From Acidobacteriota bacterium (GTDB lineage: Bacteria; Acidobacteriota; UBA6911): a DNA stretch of 39,419 nucleotides. The notes under the pieces were generated by a model. The model was not told the DNA's origin. It saw nothing but the letters and a program-made list of their open reading frames with translations, and ran no database searches. Position numbers and translations under genes: made by a program. Within the stretch, counting starts at the first letter, position 1, and each line of letters opens with the position of its first letter. The stretch is taken from contig JAFGIY010000254.1 of NCBI GenBank assembly GCA_016929335.1, positions 1 through 39,419 of the forward strand, written 5' to 3'. Shown piece after piece: positions 19,365 to 29,000 of the stretch.

Positions 19365-19625
19365 GCTATTCCTCCGGTACGGCTCAAAGCCGGTATCAAA
19401 TCATCAAGGGTGGCAGAGGGCTGAGCGGCATAAGCTGTCAGCTTATTCATGCAACAGGCCTGCGTCTGTCGCAACACTCAAACCGCAGCAAGTTTAACAT
19501 AAAGCCATGCGGGTTGGTTGATTCGTCAGAAAGCACTGCCGCCGCAAAGAGAACTGTGCTAATTTGCTTGAAAATAAAATGTATGGTTCATGAAACTCAG
19601 TTTCGATTGAAGCGGGAATAGAATC

Positions 19626-20114
19626 ATGACCGTTCGAATCTTCGTGACCGGGGGGACTTTTGACAAGGAATACGATGAACTGGAGGGCAGGCTCTACTTC
19701 AGAGACACGCATTTGCCGGAGATGCTCGAACTCGGCAGATGCAAAGTGAAGGTGGATATCCGGACACTGATGATGATCGACAGCCTGGAGATGACCGAAA
19801 CAGACCGCAAAATCATTCTGGATAACTGCCTCAAATGCAAAGAAGACCATGTGGTTGTCACACACGGCACCGATACCATGGAAGAAACCGCGCGCGTGTT
19901 GGGCAAAGCATCGATAAATAAAACAATAGTTCTGACCGGCGCTATGGTTCCCTTTAAATTCGGCAGTTCGGACGGCCTGTTTAATCTGGGAAGCGCGCTT
20001 GCATTTGCGCAGTGCCTGCCGCCCGGCGTATATGTCGCCATGAACGGTCGATATTTCCACTGGAAAAGCGTTCGGAAAAATAAAAAGACGGGCGAATTTG
20101 AGGAACAACCATAA
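19626..20114 (+). CDS. Single-domain asparaginase-like protein
   Basis: Corresponds to the N-terminal catalytic domain of L-asparaginase/glutaminase and nothing more: 162 residues against about 330 for the usual enzyme. The catalytic residues can all be placed: Thr11 in TGGTFD, Thr82-Asp83 in HGTDTMEET, and Lys99 in NKTIVLTGAMVPF. The C-terminal domain, which in classical tetramers completes the active site of a neighbour, is absent, and the frame ends naturally at EEQP, so this is not an obvious truncation. Short stand-alone homologues exist in other bacteria. It may hydrolyse a small amide, but the activity is unproven. It lies 36 bases before the CDF transporter and may be cotranscribed with it. 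Confidence 0.8.
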   Translation: MTVRIFVTGGTFDKEYDELEGRLYFRDTHLPEMLELGRCKVKVDIRTLMMIDSLEMTETDRKIILDNCLKCKEDHVVVTHGTDTMEETARVLGKASINKTIVLTGAMVPFKFGSSDGLFNLGSALAFAQCLPPGVYVAMNGRYFHWKSVRKNKKTGEFEEQP

Positions 20115-20150
20115 ATAGAATTTGCCGAGTTATCAGGAGCGGGTAAGTCT

Positions 20151-21071
20151 GTGAGCACCTCGGAAGGTTCGCGTGCCGTTATTGCGGCGCTGCTGGCAAA
20201 TTTGGGCATTGCGGCATCGAAATTCGTGGCATTCTTCTTCACAGGTTCGTCATCGATGCTCTCCGAAAGCATGCACTCGATCGCCGATTCGGGCAACCAG
20301 GTGCTGCTGCTGGTAGGCCGCAGGCAGGCCCGGCGCAGTGCAACAACAGAGCATCCATTCGGCTATGGCCGATCCCGTTACGTTTATGCATTCATTGTCT
20401 CCATTGTCCTGTTCAGCCTTGGCGGAGTGTTTGCTTTGTACGAGGGCTGGCATAAGATTGTTCATCCTGAAAATCTGAACAGTCCGATATGGGCTTTCTG
20501 CGTCCTTATCGTGGCGATGATACTTGAAACGTTTTCACTGCGTACGGCAGTAAAGGAATCCAACCTTGTACGGCGTGGCGCTCCATGGAGCCGCTTTGTC
20601 CGCGGAGCAAAAGCTCCGGAATTGCCCGTAGTGCTACTCGAAGACATTGGAGCCCTCCTGGGCCTTATCTTTGCGCTGGTCGGAGTCACTGCCGCCGTCA
20701 TTACGGGAGACGGACGCTGGGACGGCATCGGTTCGCTGGCAATCGGCGGGCTTCTTGTCGTGATCGCGGTTTTTCTGGCTCGGGAAATGAACAGCCTGCT
20801 TATCGGTGAATCCGGTACGGCGGAGCATGTCGCCGCGATCCGCAAAGCGCTCGAGGCCGGGAGCGATGTCCATCGCATTATTCATCTCAAAACGCTTCAC
20901 CTTGGCCCCGACGAGCTGATGGTTGTCGCGAAAATTTCAGTCCGGCATGATGAAACCGCAGCATCGGTGGCAAGAGCCATCAACGCTGCAGAATTACGAG
21001 TCCGCAGCGCCGTTCCCATCGCGCGCGTGATCTATCTGGAGCCGGACATTTTCCAGCCGCCTGCATCCTGA
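20151..21071 (+). CDS. Cation diffusion facilitator (CDF) family metal transporter
   Basis: Six-helix proton-coupled exporter of Zn2+ or a similar divalent metal in the inner membrane, with a C-terminal cytoplasmic domain (about residues 215-300). The metal-binding helix 2 is visible as ESMHSIADSGNQVLL (HxxxD), followed by EHPFGYGRSRYVYAF, the loop normally reading HPYGHGR. Helix 5 has LLEDIGALLGL, where the usual HxxxD is replaced by an ED pair; this is the pattern of the SLC30A9-like branch, so metal choice is uncertain. The start is a GTG with AGGAG 11 bases upstream. At 306 residues its length is normal. It probably shares a transcript with the asparaginase-like gene. Confidence 0.9.
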   Translation: MSTSEGSRAVIAALLANLGIAASKFVAFFFTGSSSMLSESMHSIADSGNQVLLLVGRRQARRSATTEHPFGYGRSRYVYAFIVSIVLFSLGGVFALYEGWHKIVHPENLNSPIWAFCVLIVAMILETFSLRTAVKESNLVRRGAPWSRFVRGAKAPELPVVLLEDIGALLGLIFALVGVTAAVITGDGRWDGIGSLAIGGLLVVIAVFLAREMNSLLIGESGTAEHVAAIRKALEAGSDVHRIIHLKTLHLGPDELMVVAKISVRHDETAASVARAINAAELRVRSAVPIARVIYLEPDIFQPPAS

Positions 21072-21181
21072 GACCGGAGGCTCGTTCTTCTGCTTATGAA
21101 TGCAGCTTGCAGAAATGTATCGAAGAATCCATCAGCAGGAAAGTGTCCGTGGGTTTCGATCGGATTATCCATGAAAAGGCG

Positions 21182-21201
21182 GGCCACGAATTGCACGAAT
21201 T
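21182..21201. repeat. Half copy of the GGCCACGAATTGCACGAATT repeat
   Basis: GGCCACGAATTGCACGAATT matches one arm of the palindromic repeats at 17649-17690 and, with A to G changes, 32835-32884. The opposite arm is missing. It lies in the 170-base gap between the CDF transporter and the glycosyltransferase. Confidence 0.5.
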
Positions 21202-21241
21202 CTCACAAATGAATGTATGAGCTTGATGAAAGGCTTGAACG

Positions 21242-22915
21242 ATGGGGAAAATGGCAAAATCTTCGCTGTATGTTCTGGCATGCCTGATCCTGGCCGGATT
21301 GTTCCTTAGAATATGGAATTTCCCGTCGCGCTACGAGTTGAGGGATGTCGATGAGCTTGGCTATACCTACGGAGGCATGCTCCTTTGGGAAGGCTTATCG
21401 CCGGGATTCAAAATGTCTCCGGCGGGCGTTCAGACCTGGATCAGCTGGTTGTACTGCGCCGGAAAATCTTCTATAAACCTGATCCGGGATTGGGGGAAAG
21501 ACAGCCTCCCGGCAGCTGTTCGGCCTTTCTACGCAGTGGACCAGGCGCTCTTCGAAACCTATCGCGACACATCCACGTTGCGACAATTCACAGTAGGAAT
21601 CATCGTTCTCATTTCGCTTGCGGGAGTATGGGCGGCATATCAAATGGGATTCCGGCGTGCAGGCATATCCGGCGGCTTGCTCAGCGGCGGTTTGACGGCA
21701 ATGCTCCCGATTTTTGTGCAGGCTTCCGGCATGGCAAAACCCTACATGCCTGCATGGTCCTTCGGCATCATCGCCCACTATTTTGCGGCGCTGCCCGCTA
21801 CTCCTGCGCGGCTGACCGCCGGCGCAATTTTCATGGGATTGGCAGCCTCTTCTCGAATTGAAATGCTGCTGTTCTTCCCCATCATCCTCTGGGAAGTGTG
21901 GAACGAAAACAGAAGCGGGAAGTTCATCCGTCTATCACTGCGGTTCATATTGATTTCAACTGCATCAATTCTCCTTGTCAGCCCATGGCTGCTGACCAAC
22001 CTGCTTGGCAACATCAGGACAATTGCCACCGTCCGATTATCCGCCGCTTCGACACAGGATTATCTTGGCCCTATGATGAAAGATTTTGCGTGGCTCGAAG
22101 GATTGAGCCTCGTCGCCCTATTGATCGTAATCGGTCTGGCGATCAGCCCACGGGATAAGCGGTGTTTCCACTGGGTGCTTCTGGGGATCTTCCTGATTCT
22201 CTTTCTGACCATGTTGAAGCCGACACCCTATGGTCTGCGTCATCATGGAGCAACCGTCGTTGCGGGTATTGTGCTGAGTCCGCTTGCGCTATCCGGCATT
22301 CAGAGATTTTATACCAAAACGGCGATTATTCTCTCCGTGGCGCTCCTGATTCTGCCGGCTCTCCATTCGGTAACCACGGCTGCCTCTGATCGAAGCGCTT
22401 ACACTCCAGACCGGGCAACTGAGTGGGTCGAACAGCACGTACCTCCGGGAACTACGGTATACCTATCGCCCACGTTGCACGATCCTCTTCCTACACGCCG
22501 GTCTTCGGACGCCCTTTGGGCTGACGTGACATCGGGACAAGCGTGGGAAAGAAAGTTTCAACAGAGTCTGAGCCGTTTCAATATACCCGGCAGCCGGACA
22601 CCGCGATCGCTTTCTGAAGAAAACATGATTCAGGAACGGGGCAACCGGCGCCGCTGGTTCATTCTCGGCGCAGGTCCGCAAAATGAATTGCCGCGGTTTG
22701 ACATAAAAATCATCAGTGGTGGCTCTCCTTTCGACCTAACTCCCGATGAGGCGATTTCCAGATTCGTTGAGAATGGAGGGGCATTCATTCTGCGTCAATT
22801 GCGGCAGCCGGAATTCCAGCGGCCGCCGGACATTCTCGGAGTTCCCAAGGCTACGTGGACCGGTCTCAGAGGCCAATCCGTCTCCGTCTACCTTAAGCCG
22901 CACGAATATCACTAA
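21242..22915 (+). CDS. GT39-like membrane glycosyltransferase (GT-C fold)
   Basis: Polytopic membrane protein of 557 residues with about ten hydrophobic segments followed by a C-terminal soluble domain of some 170 residues. The acidic pair in the first extracytoplasmic loop, RDVDELGYTYG (about residues 36-46), is the catalytic-type motif of GT-C glycosyltransferases (PMT/ArnT/GT39 group), which move a sugar from a polyprenyl-phosphate donor onto lipid or protein outside the inner membrane. Sequence otherwise diverges from ArnT and Pmt, so acceptor and sugar are unknown. A second in-frame ATG three codons later gives nearly the same protein. It is convergent with the DJ-1 gene, only 15 bases apart. 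No other glycan genes surround it. Confidence 0.75.
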   Translation: MGKMAKSSLYVLACLILAGLFLRIWNFPSRYELRDVDELGYTYGGMLLWEGLSPGFKMSPAGVQTWISWLYCAGKSSINLIRDWGKDSLPAAVRPFYAVDQALFETYRDTSTLRQFTVGIIVLISLAGVWAAYQMGFRRAGISGGLLSGGLTAMLPIFVQASGMAKPYMPAWSFGIIAHYFAALPATPARLTAGAIFMGLAASSRIEMLLFFPIILWEVWNENRSGKFIRLSLRFILISTASILLVSPWLLTNLLGNIRTIATVRLSAASTQDYLGPMMKDFAWLEGLSLVALLIVIGLAISPRDKRCFHWVLLGIFLILFLTMLKPTPYGLRHHGATVVAGIVLSPLALSGIQRFYTKTAIILSVALLILPALHSVTTAASDRSAYTPDRATEWVEQHVPPGTTVYLSPTLHDPLPTRRSSDALWADVTSGQAWERKFQQSLSRFNIPGSRTPRSLSEENMIQERGNRRRWFILGAGPQNELPRFDIKIISGGSPFDLTPDEAISRFVENGGAFILRQLRQPEFQRPPDILGVPKATWTGLRGQSVSVYLKPHEYH

Positions 22916-22930
22916 TTTACTGCCTGTAGT

Positions 22931-23476
22931 TCACTTGATGAGCATTTGCTTCCTGATCTCATCGGCTTTTATACAACCTGCGAGAAGCTCCGTTATTGCA
23001 AGGGCGAACTCCATGGCTGTTCCGGGACCGCGGCTCGTCAAAACCTTGCCATCGCAAACAACTCGATCCTCGCAATATGTCGCCTCCGGCATCTGGTTGC
23101 CGAATCCGGGATAGCTTGTCGCTTTCTTCCCTTTAACGAATCCGAAATGCGCCAGCACAATAGGGGCAGCGCAGATGGCACCCACATAGCCATCCGCTTG
23201 CACCGTCTGCTCAAGCAGTTTTCCGACACGCGCATCTTCCCTGAGATTGGTTGCGCCGGGCATTCCGCCCGGCAGCACCACCAGGTCCCATCTGTCCTTG
23301 AGCGCTTCGCTGATCATGATGTCTGCGGCAACGGTTACATTGTGCGCTCCGCACACCTGCAGGCCGGTCAGACCGCAGGTGATGACGCTGAATCCCGCCC
23401 GCCTGAGAACGTCTATCAAAGTCACGGCCTCAATTTCTTCGAATCCATTCGCCAGTGGAATGCATATTCTTTTCAT
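22931..23476 (-). CDS. DJ-1/PfpI family protein
   Basis: A 181-residue member of the DJ-1/PfpI superfamily, full length and close to the DJ-1/YajL branch. The nucleophile Cys102 sits in the elbow AICAAPIVLAHFG, and the conserved glutamate that tunes it is Glu16 in GFEEIEAVTLIDVLRRAG. The block SYPGFGNQMPEATY and the SRGPGTAMEFAL segment also match DJ-1/YajL. Such proteins act as oxidative or glyoxal-stress factors, with chaperone, deglycase or glyoxalase activity reported or disputed. It is cytoplasmic. It stands alone, facing the glycosyltransferase, with a REP-like repeat region upstream. Confidence 0.92.
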   Translation of the reverse strand: MKRICIPLANGFEEIEAVTLIDVLRRAGFSVITCGLTGLQVCGAHNVTVAADIMISEALKDRWDLVVLPGGMPGATNLREDARVGKLLEQTVQADGYVGAICAAPIVLAHFGFVKGKKATSYPGFGNQMPEATYCEDRVVCDGKVLTSRGPGTAMEFALAITELLAGCIKADEIRKQMLIK

Positions 23477-23658
23477 CTGGTTTTATTCTCCGTGAAATCC
23501 GTAACCAATTATTCTGTATCAATCGCATCGTTCAATTGCAGTTTAATCGAAGAAGCCCCAAAATTCACCCCTCCCGCAAGATTCCGGATCCATGTCCGCC
23601 TTGAGCCGCTCAAAGCGGCAAACCCTGAAATAGCCAGTCAGCAAAGTCCAGGGAGCAA

Positions 23659-23860
23659 GAGACTGTCTCAAAATTCAACAATGGGATTGAAAACCGTGGC
23701 GGCGATGACCCAATCTGAATAAGCAAAGATTTCCATGTGGGTCGCGGTTTCAGCCGCGACGCGCAATAAATCCAATGTGCAAGAGATATTTATGCCTGAT
23801 CTTCCATTTGCACCAAAATGTCGCGGCTGAAGCCGCGACCCACATGGCTCAAGGCACGCC
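23659..23860. repeat. Compound REP-like palindromic repeat (copy 3)
   Basis: Same architecture as copy 1: palindromes at 23734-23760 and 23820-23846 in opposite orientation, giving a core of exactly 113 bases. One palindrome carries a GGTTT for GGCTT change. Its 75-base left flank (from GAGACTGTCTCAAAA at 23659) matches that of the solo copy at 13809, and its right flank GCTCAAGGCACGCC matches the right flank of copy 1. It lies in the 528-base gap between the divergent DJ-1 gene and the iron-sulphur protein gene; apart from this repeat I see no gene there. Confidence 0.85.
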
Positions 23861-24004
23861 TAATTGAATCGAGTGCTGCCGAATCATTCACGAAGCGTGT
23901 CTTCCGTCGCCCTTTAAGTCCAAATTCATTTTTGCAGAGGAGACTGCCGGAATGATATAAATTATTCTTCTGTTTCATCGAGTATTGCGAGTAAGGAAGA
24001 TGTA

Positions 24005-25663
24005 ATGGAGCCTGAGCTTTCAAGTATTAGGAAAACAAAGCAGTATAGACGCCCGGCCGAAAGACCTTTTACCGCAGAAGAAAAGGATAATGTCACTATC
24101 CTCGTGGGAGGGCTTACACCCAGGCATGAAGAGTTTATCCGAGCCGTGTTCCAAAGGTGCGGATACCGCTGCGAGCTGTTGCCGCCGCCGGATCAGGCAG
24201 CTTTTCTTCTTGGCAAGGAATTCGGCAATAACGGCCAGTGCAGTCCGGCTTATTTCACTTCCGGGGCCTTGATCCAATATCTTCGCAACCTGGAAGCAAG
24301 AGGCTTGTCCAGGAAAGAAATTGTCGATAAATATCTCTATTTTACCGCCGGCTCCTGCGGCCCCTGCCGCTTCGGCATGTATGCTGCGGAATACAGGCTC
24401 GCCGTGCAGAATGCGGGATTCGACGGTTTCAGGATTCTTCGCTTTCAGCAGGATGACGGAGTCCGGCAAAAGATAGAAGCTCCCGGATTGAAATACACCA
24501 TCGACTTCGGTCTGGGAATGCTGAAGGCCGTTTTCCTCGGCGACGTGCTCAATGACCTTACACACAATATCCGCGCCTACGAAGCGAATCCCGGCGAGAC
24601 CAACCGGATCATGGATCTTTGCGTTCGTGATATTTGCGATCATATGCGTGAGTTCAAGGTTCCTCATCTGGTGGATAGAGTCCCCCGATGGTTTGGATCC
24701 ATATTGGAGAAAAGGGATTTCCTGCGCGGGCTTCTGAGTATCCTCTATAAAATGCACATGCATCTGCGCGGCAAGGAATTCCGTCAAGTCACGGAACGAT
24801 GCCGGAAGCGCATCGACTCCATCGCCATGGATCGCACGAAACTAAAGCCTGTAGTAAAAATTATCGGGGAGTTTTGGGCACAGACCACGGAAAGCGGCGG
24901 CAATTATCAGATGTTTGATTTCCTGGAGCGCGAGGGTGCGCAGGTGCAACCGGAGCCGCTGGGCACCTGGATCATGTACCTGCTGGCGATGGCGAAAATG
25001 CACTTGTATCCCCGGCGCGGAATGGACGCGCAATACAGGGAACCCGGACGCTGGAACGTAATCCGGCGGTTTAAGAACGAGCTTGATTTTCAGAAGAGAC
25101 GCGCTCTGCTTTCATTCGGGGAATTTCTTTACGCCCGCCTATATAATCGCATTATTAAATCGCTGGGAGACACGGCGCATTCCCTGATCCCGCAGAGAAG
25201 TTTTTATGAATTGGCCAATCCATTCTACCGGCCGTTAGCCCGTGGCGGCGAAGGATACCTCGAAGTAGGCAAAAATATTTATTACCAGAGCAACAAATTG
25301 TGTCATATGGTCCTGAGTCTGAAACCGTTTGGATGCCTCCCTTCCATGCAGTCCGATGGAGTTCAATCAGCCGTCGTCAGCAAATATAAGGACATGATTT
25401 ATCTGCCCATCGAAACAAGCGGAGAAGGAGAGGTCAATGCTCACAGCCGGGTTCAGATGGCATTGGGCGAAGCCAAAATAAAAGCAAAAATGGAATATCA
25501 ACAGGCATTGGCCCGTACCGGAAAGCATATTGACGATATTCGCGCCTTTGCAGACGCGCACTCCGAACTGAACCGTCCGCTGCATAAAATCCCCCGCAGT
25601 CCCGGAGTAGCCGGCGTGGCGGCCAATTTCATCCTGCACGTAAACGAACTGATGTCCGGCTGA
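24005..25663 (+). CDS. HgdB/COG3581-like iron-sulphur protein (2-hydroxyacyl-CoA dehydratase/CoA-activase related)
   Basis: A 552-residue cytoplasmic protein related to the cluster-binding subunits of 2-hydroxyacyl-CoA dehydratases and double-cubane cluster proteins, in the form normally found as the C-terminal part of very large CoA-activase fusions. Candidate cluster ligands are Cys79 (NNGQCSPAYFTSG), Cys118 and Cys121 (TAGSCGPCRFGMY) and Cys444 (PFGCLPSMQSDGV), all in conserved blocks. The block PIETSGEGEVNAHSRVQMAL near residues 465-485 is typical of the family. A GGAAG ribosome site precedes the ATG. The partner activase gene follows in the same direction after a 34-unit repeat array. 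Likely role: it receives electrons driven to low potential by ATP hydrolysis in the activase. Substrate unknown. Confidence 0.78.
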   Translation: MEPELSSIRKTKQYRRPAERPFTAEEKDNVTILVGGLTPRHEEFIRAVFQRCGYRCELLPPPDQAAFLLGKEFGNNGQCSPAYFTSGALIQYLRNLEARGLSRKEIVDKYLYFTAGSCGPCRFGMYAAEYRLAVQNAGFDGFRILRFQQDDGVRQKIEAPGLKYTIDFGLGMLKAVFLGDVLNDLTHNIRAYEANPGETNRIMDLCVRDICDHMREFKVPHLVDRVPRWFGSILEKRDFLRGLLSILYKMHMHLRGKEFRQVTERCRKRIDSIAMDRTKLKPVVKIIGEFWAQTTESGGNYQMFDFLEREGAQVQPEPLGTWIMYLLAMAKMHLYPRRGMDAQYREPGRWNVIRRFKNELDFQKRRALLSFGEFLYARLYNRIIKSLGDTAHSLIPQRSFYELANPFYRPLARGGEGYLEVGKNIYYQSNKLCHMVLSLKPFGCLPSMQSDGVQSAVVSKYKDMIYLPIETSGEGEVNAHSRVQMALGEAKIKAKMEYQQALARTGKHIDDIRAFADAHSELNRPLHKIPRSPGVAGVAANFILHVNELMSG

Positions 25664-25679
25664 GAAGCGTATATGGAAT

Positions 25680-25917
25680 GATTCGAGATTCGAGATTCGA
25701 GATTCGTGATTCGAGATTCGAGATTCGAGATTCGAGATTCGTGATTCGTGATTCGTGATTCGAAATTCGAGATTCGAGATTCGAGATTCGAAATTCGAGA
25801 TTCGTGATTCGAGATTCGTGATTCGAGATTCGAGATTCGAGATTCGAGATTCGTGATTCGTGATTCGTGATTCGTGATTCGAGATTCGAGATTCGAGATT
25901 CGAGATTCGTGATTCGA
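25680..25917. repeat. Heptanucleotide tandem array, 34 units
   Basis: An uninterrupted run of seven-base units GATTCGA, GATTCGT and occasional AATTCGA; 238 bases equals exactly 34 units. The variants are interspersed rather than grouped. It begins 16 bases after the stop of the iron-sulphur gene and ends about 165 bases before the activase start. On the minus strand the array is open and would read as a seven-residue repeat (ESRISNL), but with no sensible gene around it this is not a protein. Such arrays are prone to slippage, so its copy number may vary between strains. Confidence 0.95.
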
Positions 25918-26023
25918 GATAGATCCCGAATCACTTATAAGAAACAGGCAGCGATTGCAGCCGATTTTATGCCGGGATCGATAAAATTTCTGAGGTTCAG
26001 GATGCCGGCTTAATATTGAATAC

Positions 26024-26063
26024 CGAATCTCATATTTCGAATCTCGAATTTCGAATTTCGAAT
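26024..26063. repeat. Short inverted counterpart of the heptamer array
   Basis: Here the units read TTTCGAA and TCTCGAA, the reverse complement of the array units, four or five times. Transcribed RNA could fold this block back on the preceding array, forming a long stem close to the ribosome site of the activase gene. Confidence 0.7.
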
Positions 26064-26082
26064 CAATTTAGAGGAGAAGGTG

Positions 26083-29000
26083 GTGTCAGCACCCAATTAT
26101 CGTGTCGGAATCGATGTAGGCTCCACAACAGTGAAAGCCGTCGTCATAGACGCGCAAAGCGATGAAATTCTGTGGAAAGACTACCGGCGGCACGAAACGC
26201 GTCAGGTCGAAACTCTGCTTGATTTTCTGCAGCGGATGGAGGCTGAGGCCGGCATTACGCCGGACAACTGCCGCATGTTCATGACCGGCTCCGGCGGGAA
26301 TATTATGGCCGACCTCATCGGAGCAAGATTCGTGCAGGAAGTTCTGGCCGCTTCTCTTATGGTGGAAAAGCACTGCCCCGAAGCATCTGCCTTTGTGGAA
26401 ATCGGAGGCCAGGATGCCAAGATCGTTGTCTTGAGCAGAGATCCCGAAAGCGATCGAATAAAAAAGAATCCCTCGATGAATGACAAGTGTGCGGGCGGCA
26501 CGGGAGCCGTTATCGATAAGATCAGCAAGAAACTCGGGATTCCGCTCGAAGAAATGGGGAAGCTCCACTATGCGGGGATCCGCCTTCATGCGGTTGCCGG
26601 CAAATGCGGCGTGTTTGCCGAAACGGATATTAATGGATTGCAGAAGCAGGGGATTCCACCTGCGGAACTGATGGCTTCCCTGTTCGAGGCTTTTGTGCTT
26701 CAGAACCTTAAGGTGCTTGCCAGGGGACAAACGCTGCTTCCTCAAGTGCTGCTGCTGGGCGGCCCGAACGCCTTTATCCCCGGCATGCGGGAGGCTTTCC
26801 AGAACAACATTCTATTGACATGGAATGAGCGCGGAGTGCAGATGCCGGCCGGAAATAGCGTGCAGGATCTGATCTTCGCGCCTCCGAATGCCGAGTACTA
26901 CGGAGCTATGGGCGCCGCCGAGTTCGGCAAGGAAGAGGACCTCGGCGTCGGCATATACCGCGGTCTGGCGCAGCTGGGAGACCTGAAACACGGCCGCTTC
27001 GAAGCGCTTGGACGGAGCGGGCACGGCATGCCGGCTCTGGTCGGATCGCAAGAGGAAGTGGAAGCTTTCCTGAAAGAATATGCTCCGCCTCCGTTCGTTC
27101 CTCCTGCATTCAAACCCGGTGATGTCGCGCGAGGTTTCATCGGCGTTGACGGCGGATCTACTTCCACGAAAGCCGTTCTCCTGTCGCTGGAAGGCGAAGT
27201 TCTTGCCCGCGCCTATCAGCTTTCCAAAGGCAATCCGATTGAAGACACGATCGAGATCCTCGAAAAGCTCCGCAATCAGGTCGAATCACAGGGCGCAAGC
27301 ATTGAGGTGCTGGGAGCGGCAACGACCGGCTACGCAAAAGACACGCTGAGGGACGTCATCTGTGCGGATGTCGCTCTGGTTGAAACGGTTGCCCACGCAA
27401 AATCCGCTCTGCACTACTACGGCGCTCCGGATGCAATCGTCGATGTGGGCGGGCAGGATATCAAGCTGATTATTCTGAAAGACGGCCGGGTAAAAGATTT
27501 CAAACTCAATACGCAATGCTCCGCAGGCAACGGATATTTCCTGCAGGCGATCTCCGAAGGATTCGGATATAAAGTCGAGCAGTTTGCCGACGTTGCATTT
27601 ACAGCGCGTGAAATGCCCATCTTCCCGTATGGTTGCGCAATTTTTCTGCAGGCCGATATCGCCAGCTTCCAGAGCCAGGGATGGAAGCCGAATGAAATCC
27701 TCGCCGGGCTTGCAGCGGTGCTGCCAAAAAATGTCTGGCTATACATTGCCAAGATTCCAAATCTGCCCGAATTGGGAAATAAGTTTATCCTGCAGGGCGG
27801 CACGCAAAACAATCTCGCGGCCGTGAAAGCGCAGGTGGATTTTATCAAGGAGCGGTTCCAGAGATCCGAAAATAAGCCGGAAATTATCGTGCACAAACAT
27901 GCCGGAGAGGCGGGGGCAATCGGAGCCGCATTTGAAGCCATGACTCTCTGGGAGCAGGGCAGGAAAACCACATTCATCGGTCTGGATGCGGTGCGGAACA
28001 TAAAATACAGAACGACCGTAGGAGAGGAAACGCGCTGCCGTTTCTGCAAGAACCATTGCCTGCGGACCTTTATCGATATCGGTTCGGAAAACGGTGGAGA
28101 CAAACGGCGGCTCATTGTGGCGACCTGCGAAAAAGGAACCGTGGAAGATATCGGCGCAATGAGACAAATCCAGGCAGGACTGGACGCGGCCCGCGAGGCC
28201 AATCCCAATTTGCTCGAGTACGCCGGGAAGCAGATATGGAAAATCCGCTCCAATGTGAAACCTGAAGTCCCTCCGCCCTGGAACGTGCTCCGGCGGCGAA
28301 TACTTAATAAACGGGAAAAGATCAGGATCGGCATGCCGAGAGTGCTTGCCATGTACGCATATGCTCCCCTTTTCAACAGCTATTTTGAAGCCCTGGGGAT
28401 CCTGCCGGGCAACATCGTTTATTCGGACTTCACCAGCGAGGAAATGTTCCGCGTGGGATCCAAACGCGGATCCATTGATCCCTGCTACCCCTCGAAACTC
28501 GCGCTGGCCCACGTTCACAATCTTCTTTTTGAAAAACACAAGCGCAGTCCGCTGCACTATATATTTTTCCCGATGTTTGATGTTCTGCGCTCTCCCCTGG
28601 TCAATATTCGAGCCGGCAACGCCTGCCCCACTACTGCTTTGACACCCGAAGTCGTAAAAGCGGCCTTTACCAAAGAGACCGATCTTTTTGCGCGTAACGG
28701 CATTGTTTTTTTGAATCCATTGCTGGATCTATCCAGACCGGACCTGCTGGCCCGGCAGCTGTTCGAGACATGGGAACGGCCGCTGGGGCTTGCAAAAGCG
28801 GAAAATGCAAGAGCCGTTCAGGCAGGACATGATGCGCTGGACAAATATGAATCGGACATAAGACAGAAATCGCGAGAGATTATCGATCGGCTTGAAGAAG
28901 AGGGAGGCGTCGGCGTCGTTTTATTGGGTCGGCCCTATCATCACGATCCGGCAATTAACCTGGGTATTCCGGAGGAATTGCAGAAGCGCGGCTATCCGGT

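Noticed and set aside
19430..19446. Small hairpin ATAAGCT-GTC-AGCTTAT between divergent genes
   Set aside because: Seven-base stem could be an operator, but there is no second copy and no regulator gene to support it.
25629..25934. 101-residue minus-strand frame with a seven-residue repeat (ESRISNL-type)
   Set aside because: It is only the translation of the heptamer DNA array, open because 21 bases hold three units without a stop; no ribosome site, and its ends lie in a real gene and in intergenic DNA.
27417..28376. 319-residue minus-strand frame
   Set aside because: Antisense of the activase gene, with serine- and proline-rich content typical of shadow frames.
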